From NCBI GenBank assembly GCA_937982065.1, contig CALJMO010000053.1, positions 6,226 through 70,225 on the forward strand: a stretch of 64,000 bases of DNA, written 5' to 3'. Source of the DNA: an uncultured Collinsella sp. (GTDB lineage: Bacteria > Actinomycetota > Coriobacteriia > Coriobacteriales > Coriobacteriaceae). The translations under genes were made by a program, and so were the position numbers. The first letter of the stretch is position 1, and every line of letters begins with the position of its first letter. Under the pieces are notes generated by a model. The model did no database searches, was not told the origin of the DNA, and saw nothing but the letters and a program-made list of their open reading frames with translations. Shown piece after piece: positions 23,843-30,100 of this stretch.

Positions 23843-24902
23843 GTACGACGCGCGCATCCAGAAGCTGGGCGACGCCGCCTACGACACTGTGTACAGGCGC
23901 GTGACCCAATTCATGAAGAGGTTTCCCGGCGCATCCGTCGAGAGGGTGCGCGATTTCACAATCGAGTCCGTCTCATATGCCGTCTCGGTCTACGGGGACG
24001 CGGCGTCGACCTGCGCCGCCGACCTCTACGACGAGATGGCCGAGGCGTCTGGGGCGAAGCTGCCCCCAGCCATCCTCGACACCTCGGACGTGACGGGCTA
24101 CATCGAGAAGGAGGTGCGCTACCAGGCGGGCAAGTACATCGCGGGCAAGGGCGAGGAGTTTGCATCGGCTGTCGCCGCCAAGGCGACGGACCAGGTGTCC
24201 CGCCGCGCCAACGAGACCATGCGCAGGAACGCCAAGCGCGACGGCCTGCGCTACGCGCGCGTGCCGATGGGCGGCGAGACGTGCACCTTCTGTATCATGC
24301 TCGCCAGCAGGGGCTTCGTCTACAAGAGCGCAAAGACCGCCGGCGAGGGGAGCCACTTCCACGCGCACTGCCGCTGCAAGGTCGTGCCGCAGTTCGACAA
24401 GAGGGGCCGCGAGACAAAGGTCGAGGGATACGACCCTGACGAGCTGCTCGACAGGTGGGATAAGTTCAAGCAGATCGACGAAATGAGGGGTGCGGACGGG
24501 AAGCCGGTCTCGGAGTTCGACAGGAGGGTGCTGAAGATAGCGTATGCGGACAAGCACATCGACTATGAGAAGGTCCTGAGCTCCGTCGAGACGCACAGCA
24601 TAGCCGCGCCCAAACTCGAGAGGTATGCGCTATCGCAGAACGGCGACGCGAACAAGGCGAGGGCCTTCGAGGGCTATCTCGGATATACCGATAGGGACGC
24701 CGCGGTCGTCGGGGCGCTGGTGTATGAGCACGTCGCATCGAACCCTCCCGAGTACAGGGACTCGACCCCTCACGGGGACAGGTACACCACGAGGATGAGG
24801 ATGGCGGGCAAGGACGGGAAGAGCGCCGACGTGAAGGTCGGCTGGATAAAGGAAGACGGAGCGGCTAAGATGAGACTGACGACGATATTTGTCGATGAAT
24901 AG
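23814..24902 (+). CDS. Minor head (MuF-type) protein fused to a C-terminal DUF6883 domain
   Basis: 362 residues. The first 220 or so are a head-morphogenesis MuF-like protein; the signature ends with TCTFCIMLASRGFVYKSAKT and SHFHAHCRCKVVPQF (the CxxC...H.HCRC pattern of VG15/MuF proteins). From about residue 265 a second domain appears: KLERYALSQNGDANKARAFE, GYLGYTDRDAAVVGALVYEH, then GDRYTTRMRMAGKDGKSADV and GWIKEDGAAKMRLTTIFV. This matches DUF6883, a domain often found at the C-terminus of polymorphic toxins. MuF proteins with C-terminal toxin domains are a known phage class and may be carried in the virion. The neighbouring DUF4926-like gene fits as its partner. Confidence 0.82.
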   Translation: MVLTRQALSEYDARIQKLGDAAYDTVYRRVTQFMKRFPGASVERVRDFTIESVSYAVSVYGDAASTCAADLYDEMAEASGAKLPPAILDTSDVTGYIEKEVRYQAGKYIAGKGEEFASAVAAKATDQVSRRANETMRRNAKRDGLRYARVPMGGETCTFCIMLASRGFVYKSAKTAGEGSHFHAHCRCKVVPQFDKRGRETKVEGYDPDELLDRWDKFKQIDEMRGADGKPVSEFDRRVLKIAYADKHIDYEKVLSSVETHSIAAPKLERYALSQNGDANKARAFEGYLGYTDRDAAVVGALVYEHVASNPPEYRDSTPHGDRYTTRMRMAGKDGKSADVKVGWIKEDGAAKMRLTTIFVDE

Positions 24903-24912
24903 GGAGGCGGTC

Positions 24913-25074
24913 ATGAGGGAGTACGACGAGGTCATCGTTCCGGATGGCCGCAGGGGACACATCATCGAGATATTCGAGAACGGTGACTGTCTGGTCGAGT
25001 TCGAGACGCCAGACGGTCCGGATAAGTATGACGACGAGTTCTTCGAGGCCGAAGACATAACGCCAACAGACTAA
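24913..25074 (+). CDS. DUF4926-like small protein, possible partner of the DUF6883 domain
   Basis: 53 residues from the ATG at 24913, with GGAGG 5 bases upstream. REYDEVIVPDGRRGHIIEIF and ENGDCLVEFETPDG form the small beta-barrel pattern of DUF4926, which is frequently encoded next to DUF6883 proteins. It starts 10 bases after the DUF6883-bearing gene ends. An immunity role is inferred from that pairing. Confidence 0.55.
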   Translation: MREYDEVIVPDGRRGHIIEIFENGDCLVEFETPDGPDKYDDEFFEAEDITPTD

Positions 25075-25159
25075 CGACAGCAGCAAAGCCGCCCCCTCGC
25101 CGGACACTTGCGATTGTTCAGGCCGCAAGGAATCCGAGTCGAGAGGGCGGTGGTGGCGT

Positions 25160-25630
25160 ATGGCCCAGAAGGCCTACAGCCTGTCGCACACGAAGTGGAT
25201 GTGCAAGTACCACGTCGTGTTCACGCCGAAGTATAGGCGCAAAGTCATCTACAACCAAATAAGGTCCGACCTTGGGGAGATCTTCAGGAAGCTCTGCCAG
25301 TACAAGGGGATAGAGATCATCGAGGGGCACCTGATGCCTGACCACGTCCACATGCTGCTGGCGATACCGCCGAAGTACAGCGTATCGAGCGTGATGGGCT
25401 ACCTGAAGGGGAAGAGCTCGCTGATGGTATTCGACAAGCACGCGAACATGAAGTACAAGTTCGGCAACAGGAAGTTCTGGGCCGAGGGCTACTACGTGTC
25501 CACGGTCGGCCTGAACGAGGCCACGATCGCGAAGTACATCCGGGAGCAGGAGAAGGCCGACATCGCGCTCGACCGGCTGAGCGTCAAGGAGTACGAGGAC
25601 CCCTTCGGCAGGGGGCCGGGGCGTAAATAG
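25160..25630 (+). CDS. tnpA: IS200/IS605-family transposase TnpA
   Basis: 156 residues, full length. KYHVVFTPKYRRKVIYNQIR starts the HUH domain, HLMPDHVHMLLAIPPKYSVS contains the His-x-His metal site, and GYYVSTVGLNEATIAKYIRE holds the catalytic tyrosine. It moves single-stranded DNA by hairpin recognition at the ends. Intact, so possibly still active. Confidence 0.93.
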   Translation: MAQKAYSLSHTKWMCKYHVVFTPKYRRKVIYNQIRSDLGEIFRKLCQYKGIEIIEGHLMPDHVHMLLAIPPKYSVSSVMGYLKGKSSLMVFDKHANMKYKFGNRKFWAEGYYVSTVGLNEATIAKYIREQEKADIALDRLSVKEYEDPFGRGPGRK

Positions 25631-25740
25631 CGCCGGTTTGACCGGCCCGCCACGGGTCAATCTGCAGTGCGGCCCGAACCCCGTGAGGGCCGGCGCCTTT
25701 AGACGCGTGCCGGAAATCCAAGGGTTATACCCTAAGAGCA

Positions 25741-25765
25741 AACCACCCCTTTTAGGGGTGGTTTT
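25741..25765 (+). terminator. Intrinsic terminator / right-end hairpin of the IS200 element
   Basis: AACCACCCCT pairs with AGGGGTGGTT around TTT and is followed by T residues. It may stop tnpA transcripts and also be the transposase recognition hairpin. If it terminates efficiently, it could lower expression of the head genes downstream. Confidence 0.65.
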
Positions 25766-25910
25766 GATGCCGAAAAATGCCAAACAAGTCAAATCTCACG
25801 CCTGTCGGACACTTCCCGGGACAGGGGCCGCACGGCCCCGAAACGCACATCTACCGGGTTTGGCCGCACGGCCTGCCCAACGGGCCGCACGGTCCGGGAA
25901 AGGACGCGAC

Positions 25911-26366
25911 ATGGCAGAGGAACAGGCCGCTACCGCCGAGGTCGACGAGACGACCGAGACAGAGGAGCCTGACTACAAGGCGCTCTACGAGGCCGAGAAG
26001 GCGCACTCCCGCAAGTGGGAGAAGCAGGCCAAGGCCAACAAGAGCGCGGCAAGCGCACTCGACGAGGCCAATCAGGCGAAGAAAACCGCCGACGAGAAGG
26101 TCGCGGAGCTCGAGAAGCGACTCGACGCCAAGGAGAAGGCCGAGGCGCGAGCCAAGACCGCCGCCAAGGTCGCGCAGGAGAAGGGAGTCCCCGCCGAGCT
26201 CATCGTCGGCGAGGACGAGGAGAGCATGGCCGCATGGTGCGACAAGATGCTCGCCGCATTCAAGACAAAGCCCGCGCCGCGAGTGGAGAAGCCCGGCAGC
26301 TTCGACAAGGGCGGCAAGGGCGGGGACGAGGCGCTGCGAGACTTCGCCAAGCGCCTCCTGAAGTAA
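25911..26366 (+). CDS. Capsid scaffolding protein
   Basis: 151 residues. Acidic start, long charged helix (KWEKQAKANKSAASALDEAN, then KTADEKVAELEKRLDAKEKA) and a C-terminal capsid-binding-like segment with basic residues (KPGSFDKGGKGGDEALRDFAKRLLK region). Composition, length and position directly before the major capsid gene identify it. It starts at the ATG at 25911; the frame is open upstream into IS-derived sequence. Confidence 0.8.
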   Translation: MAEEQAATAEVDETTETEEPDYKALYEAEKAHSRKWEKQAKANKSAASALDEANQAKKTADEKVAELEKRLDAKEKAEARAKTAAKVAQEKGVPAELIVGEDEESMAAWCDKMLAAFKTKPAPRVEKPGSFDKGGKGGDEALRDFAKRLLK

Positions 26367-26391
26367 GCCAAACCCGAAGAAAGGCATAGAA

Positions 26392-27279
26392 ATGGCTGCA
26401 AACGACACCCAGAAAATCAAGCTGCCGTCCAGCGTGGTATCCACCATCATCGGCAAGGTGAAGGACACCTCCACCATCGCCACGCTGACCCCCAGCACCC
26501 CGCAGAAGTTCGCGGACACGACCTACCTCGTGTTCAACCCGACCGCAGAGGCCGAGGTCGTCGCCGAGGGCGGCAAGAAGTCCGGCTCCGAGATCTCCAC
26601 CGACCCCGTGGTCGCAAAGCGCGCCAAGATCGTCACGACCACGCGCGTCTCCGACGAGCTGAAGTGGGCCGACGAGGACAACCAGCTGGAGATCATCTCC
26701 AACATCATCGCCGACCAGACCGCCGCCGCGGGCCGCGCGCTCGACTACATCGTCTACCACGCCATCAACCCCAAGACCGGCCTCGGCCTCACGGGCTACA
26801 CCGCCCTGACCGCTGACAAGGACGTCCACAGCGTCACCAAGACCGACTCCCCGGTCGACGACATCGACTCCCTCTCCGACGCCCTGCTCGACTACGGCAT
26901 CAACGGCATCGCCATGAGCCGCCAGTTCGCCTCCGAGCTGCGCAAGCTGCGCGTTCCCGCGACCGGGCAGCGCCTGTACCCCGAGGTGCCGCTGTCCCTC
27001 AACGTGGGCAACCTCGACGGCATCCCCGCCTCCGTGTCCGGCACCGTGAACGGCCGCCTCGCAAAGACCCCGACCAAGGTCTCCGCCATCATGGGCGACT
27101 TCTCCGCCATCAAGTGGGGCATGGTCCGCGACATCACCGCCGAGGTCATCGAGTACGGCGACCCCGACAACACCGGTCAGGACCTGAAGGGCTACAACCA
27201 GATCGCCTACCGCACCGAGGCCGTGCTGGCCTACGCGGTACTCGACCCCAGGGCCTTCGCCGTCCTCAAGAGCGCCTAG
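26392..27279 (+). CDS. Major capsid protein (HK97 fold)
   Basis: 295 residues. It begins with an N-arm (NDTQKIKLPSSVVSTIIGKV), then EAEVVAEGGKKSGSEISTDP and KIVTTTRVSDELKWADED, a pattern shared by HK97-like capsids, and ends with EAVLAYAVLDPRAFAVLK. A scaffold gene precedes it and connector genes follow. No protease gene is seen. Confidence 0.92.
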   Translation: MAANDTQKIKLPSSVVSTIIGKVKDTSTIATLTPSTPQKFADTTYLVFNPTAEAEVVAEGGKKSGSEISTDPVVAKRAKIVTTTRVSDELKWADEDNQLEIISNIIADQTAAAGRALDYIVYHAINPKTGLGLTGYTALTADKDVHSVTKTDSPVDDIDSLSDALLDYGINGIAMSRQFASELRKLRVPATGQRLYPEVPLSLNVGNLDGIPASVSGTVNGRLAKTPTKVSAIMGDFSAIKWGMVRDITAEVIEYGDPDNTGQDLKGYNQIAYRTEAVLAYAVLDPRAFAVLKSA

Positions 27280-27290
27280 GGGGTACCGAG

Positions 27291-27488
27291 ATGGCTCAGC
27301 TAGTCCAGAAGTTCATCGTGGAGGACGCGGGCAAGGCGTCCAGCATCCTCCCGCAGCACGTGGCGCTCGTCTCGCCCGACGGCAAGCCGCTTGCCGTGCC
27401 CAAGAAGGTCGCCAACCCCGGCGCCAGCCCGACCGTCGCGAAGGTCGTCCAGGCCCTCGTCGACGCCGGAATCATGGAGGCCGAGTAG
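27291..27488 (+). CDS. Small head protein of unknown function
   Basis: 65 residues, MAQLVQKFIVEDAGKASSIL start. A short gene between capsid and connector is often a head decoration or fibre-like protein; this one has the repeated PxG-type turn region (VSPDGKPLAVPKKVANPGAS) but no clear family. Strong GGGGG upstream of the start. Confidence 0.55.
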   Translation: MAQLVQKFIVEDAGKASSILPQHVALVSPDGKPLAVPKKVANPGASPTVAKVVQALVDAGIMEAE

Positions 27489-27490
27489 CC

Positions 27491-27886
27491 ATGGCCGCGC
27501 TCGCCAGCGTGGACGACTACAAGGCCCGCTACGCCGAGCCCGCGGACTCGGCGCGCACCGGGGTGCTGCTGCAGGACGCATCCGACCTGATGCTCGCGGC
27601 GTTCGAGGACCGAATCGGCGAGTACACCGAGGGGGCGTGCCCGGCATTCGACCGCGCCGCCCCCGCCGTGTGCTGCCTGCTCGTCAACCGCGTGCTCACG
27701 GCACCGTCCGCGATGGCGGGCGCCACGCAGTACAGCCAAGGGGCCGGAATCTACACCGCATCGGTGACCTACGGCTCGGCTCTCGGCGAGATGTACCTCG
27801 GGAAGAGCGACCTCAGGCGCCTCGGCCTCACCGGTCAGGCGCTCGGGGCGCTCACGCCTCTGGAGAGGGGAGGGGTGACCGAATGA
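27491..27886 (+). CDS. Head-tail connector (Gp15/Gp19-like)
   Basis: 131 residues. ASVDDYKARYAEPADSARTG, then LLQDASDLMLAAFEDR and a central conserved CCLLVNRVLTAPSAMAGATQ with YSQGAGIYTASVTYG resemble the Gp19/Gp15/Gp42 connector family. It should sit under the portal ring. The next gene overlaps it by 4 bases. Confidence 0.75.
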   Translation: MAALASVDDYKARYAEPADSARTGVLLQDASDLMLAAFEDRIGEYTEGACPAFDRAAPAVCCLLVNRVLTAPSAMAGATQYSQGAGIYTASVTYGSALGEMYLGKSDLRRLGLTGQALGALTPLERGGVTE

Positions 27887-28224
27887 TTTGCCTCATATCA
27901 GGAGAGACCGTGACCGTGCGCAATGCGGACCAGTCGTTCGACGAGCTGGGCGAGCCTACCGGCGAGACGGTGACCGAGACGACGGTCGACAACGTCGTGG
28001 TGTGCCCCGGCGCGACCGCCGACCTCGACTCTACGCGCCCGAACGGCGTGACGGTCGCCTATACGCTCTGCTTCCCGAAGGGCGTGGACGTTGGCCTCAA
28101 GGACGCGACGGTTACGGTGCGCGGCACCGACTACAAGGTGGTCGGCGACCCCAAGCGATACACCGCGGCCAATACGCCCGGCCCCTGGGACCTCACCTGC
28201 GAGGTGACCCGAACCGATGGCTAA
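27883..28224 (+). CDS. Head closure (stopper) protein
   Basis: 113 residues, beta-rich (ICLISGETVTVRNADQSFDE, then GVDVGLKDATVTVRGTDYKV). Place and size, between connector and gp10-like gene, match head-closure proteins. Family match is by layout more than by motif. Confidence 0.65.
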   Translation: MICLISGETVTVRNADQSFDELGEPTGETVTETTVDNVVVCPGATADLDSTRPNGVTVAYTLCFPKGVDVGLKDATVTVRGTDYKVVGDPKRYTAANTPGPWDLTCEVTRTDG

Positions 28225-28507
28225 GGCGAAGTGCGAGGTCAAGTTCAAGAACTTCAAGTGGAACCGCGGCGGATACGCCGAGGTCATGAACGGCGGCGGG
28301 GTGCAGGGCATTCTCGACCAGAAGGCCGACGCCGCGGTCGCGTCCGCCAACGCATCGCTGCCGCAGAAGTTCGGCGCGGACGGCTACGGGGTCAAGACCA
28401 TCGGCGGAAAGCTCACGAAGGGCCGACTCATATACGCGGCGAGCAAGCACGCGCGCGCAAGTGAGCACAAACACAACCGCCTGCAATTCATCTTCGGGGG
28501 TGACTGA
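28217..28507 (+). CDS. HK97 gp10-like tail completion protein
   Basis: 96 residues. KFKNFKWNRGGYAEVMNGGG, then a small core and a C-terminal KHARASEHKHNRLQFIFGG, fits the minor-capsid/gp10-like group that links head and tail. Overlaps the previous gene by 8 bases. Confidence 0.65.
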   Translation: MAKAKCEVKFKNFKWNRGGYAEVMNGGGVQGILDQKADAAVASANASLPQKFGADGYGVKTIGGKLTKGRLIYAASKHARASEHKHNRLQFIFGGD

Positions 28508-28848
28508 TGGACATCGAGAGGATAGTGGCCCAGCGCCTCATGCACGCGACCGGCATCAAGTGCGTGCCGGACGTTCCGCGCGAGAGACCCGATGAGTTCG
28601 TCCAGGTCACCCTCGCCGCCACGAGCGCGACACGGTTCATCCAGTCCCCGCGCGTGCTCGCCACGTCGTGGGCGAAGACCCGAAGGCGCGCACGCGAGAT
28701 CGCCGAGGCCGTCGAGCGGGCGTGCGCCGCCATCGAGGACGAGCCGAACGTGTTCTCGGCCGTGCCCGACGGCACGTACCGATGGGACGACCCCGACACG
28801 GGGACTCCCAGATACCAGACGAACATCAACCTGACCATCTGCGAATAA
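28507..28848 (+). CDS. Tail terminator protein
   Basis: 113 residues. MDIERIVAQRLMHATGIKCV, then an ESV-type turn and a final YQTNINLTICE beta strand are typical of tail-terminator (gpU-like) proteins, which cap the tail tube before head joining. Directly precedes the major tail gene. Confidence 0.7.
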   Translation: MDIERIVAQRLMHATGIKCVPDVPRERPDEFVQVTLAATSATRFIQSPRVLATSWAKTRRRAREIAEAVERACAAIEDEPNVFSAVPDGTYRWDDPDTGTPRYQTNINLTICE

Positions 28849-28857
28849 GGAGCAATC

Positions 28858-29460
28858 ATGGCAGAAAGCAACAAAAACAACGTCGCCAACGTCTCCAGCG
28901 CCAAGGGAGTCAAGGGCGGCTACATCTTCACGGCGCCCGTCGGAACGGCGCTGCCGAACGACTACAAGACCGCGCTGCCCGAGGCGTGGAAATGCCTCGG
29001 CTACATCAGCGAGGACGGCTACGTCGAGACGCTCGACACCGACTCCGAGGACATCAAGGACATGAACGGCGACCTCATGGACTCGCCGCAGACCTCCCGC
29101 GTCGAGAGCGCGCAGCTCACGCTCGCCGAAATCAAGGCCGCGACCCTCAAGGTCATGTACGGCTCCGGCAACGTCAAGGACGAGGGCGGCATGATCACCG
29201 TCAAGCACAACGGCGACTCCACGGAGAAGTGGCCCGCCGTGCTCGAGCTCGTGCTCAAGGACGGCCGCCGCTGGCGCAAGGTCGTGCCGCTCGCCCAGTC
29301 TTCCGAGCTGGACGACCTCGCCCTCGCCGTGGGCGAGCTCGCCGCGCGCGCCCTCACGGTCAAGTACCTCACCGACGATGACGGCAACACCTGCTACGAC
29401 TACATCCAGTCCACTGAGACCGCTGCCGCCAAGGCCGCCGAGACCGCGGAGGGCAAGTAA
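28858..29460 (+). CDS. Major tail protein
   Basis: 200 residues, with AAGGAG before the ATG. GVKGGYIFTAPVGTALPNDY and GYISEDGYVETLDTDSEDIK are usual for siphovirus tail-tube proteins; the rest is beta-rich with an Ala-rich helix at the end. It polymerises around the tape measure. Confidence 0.88.
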   Translation: MAESNKNNVANVSSAKGVKGGYIFTAPVGTALPNDYKTALPEAWKCLGYISEDGYVETLDTDSEDIKDMNGDLMDSPQTSRVESAQLTLAEIKAATLKVMYGSGNVKDEGGMITVKHNGDSTEKWPAVLELVLKDGRRWRKVVPLAQSSELDDLALAVGELAARALTVKYLTDDDGNTCYDYIQSTETAAAKAAETAEGK

Positions 29461-29753
29461 TGACCGAGCTCACGTTCACCATCCCGGGCATCGAGGGGGA
29501 GTTCACCGCTGACTACGACGAGCTCACCTCCTACAAGACCAACAAGCAGTTCGCCAAGAGCGAGACCGAGCCCGCCGGCATGTTCGATGCATTCGAGCGC
29601 GTGTTTGCCGGACATGACGAGGAGTACATGGAGCGCCTCGGCGGCTCCGTCGAGTCCACGGGCGTGCTCATGCAGGCCGCATTCGAGGCGGCGAAGGCAA
29701 AAAACTCCCAGGGTTCGTCCTCGAGCTCGAAGGGCACCGCGCAGAAGTCGTAG
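29460..29753 (+). CDS. Tail assembly chaperone, short form (gpG-like)
   Basis: 97 residues. LTFTIPGIEGEFTADYDELT with a helical core and a Ser-rich end. It lies between major tail and tape measure genes, where siphophages encode G and G-T. An A-AAA-AAC slippery heptamer at 29699-29705 allows part of the ribosomes to shift -1 and make the long form. Confidence 0.85.
   Translation: MTELTFTIPGIEGEFTADYDELTSYKTNKQFAKSETEPAGMFDAFERVFAGHDEEYMERLGGSVESTGVLMQAAFEAAKAKNSQGSSSSSKGTAQKS
29699..29705 (+). promoter_or_regulatory. Slippery heptamer for -1 ribosomal frameshift
   Basis: The heptamer A AAA AAC is positioned in the zero frame exactly as needed (GCA AAA AAC). Slipping back one base moves the ribosome into a frame open from here to 30100, as in lambda gpG-T. 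A downstream stimulatory structure was not worked out. Confidence 0.85.
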
Positions 29754-30100
29754 CGGACTTCCGCCAGTACTACTGCATCGACCTCCCGCTCGAGGGCGGA
29801 CCGGACGACCTCCGGCGCGCCGCCCTCCTGTGGGAGCAGCTTCCCGAGGGGTCGAGGTGTGCGCGCCGCATGTACCCGGAGCTCAAATGGAGCGAGGAGA
29901 CGTACATGCTCTGGCGCATCGAGCACCAGCTCAGGAGCCTCGCTTGGGGGCTGAGCGACAAGAAGCACCGGCCGCCGCAGGAGCCGCAGCCGCTCAAGAC
30001 GCCCGGGCAGCTCGCGGATCTCAAGAGGCACCAGCGCAACGCCCTCGCGAACAGGGCGGAAATCGACGAGATTCTAGGATTAGGAGGACGGGATGGCTAA
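29705..30100 (+). CDS. Tail assembly chaperone, frameshift extension (gpT-like part)
   Basis: 131 residues read in the -1 frame after the slippery site, giving with the first 82 codons of the short form a fusion of 213 residues. The extension contains RQYYCIDLPLEGGPDDLRRA, MYPELKWSEETYMLWRIEHQ and a charged tail. It has no good start codon with ribosome site at its beginning (an internal ATG at 29870 is too late). It overlaps the tape measure start by 8 bases. The T part binds the tape measure and recruits tail protein, by lambda precedent. Confidence 0.85.
   Translation, partial: LPGFVLELEGHRAEVVADFRQYYCIDLPLEGGPDDLRRAALLWEQLPEGSRCARRMYPELKWSEETYMLWRIEHQLRSLAWGLSDKKHRPPQEPQPLKTPGQLADLKRHQRNALANRAEIDEILGLGGRDG

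Larger units (their letters stand above)
25085..25770 (+). mobile_element. IS200-type insertion sequence (TnpA only)
   Basis: A single transposase gene is flanked by imperfect palindromes: on the left CCGCCCC...AGGGCGG (about 25093-25151), on the right GCGCCGG...CCGGCGC (25631-25697) and a final hairpin with T-run. There is no TnpB. The ends are not marked by target duplication, as expected for this HUH family, so the limits are approximate. It sits between head genes without breaking one. Confidence 0.7.

Noticed and set aside
21989..23857. A 622-codon open frame on the minus strand across terminase and portal
   Set aside because: Antisense shadow of the conserved terL and portal genes, with low-complexity Arg/His/Val composition.
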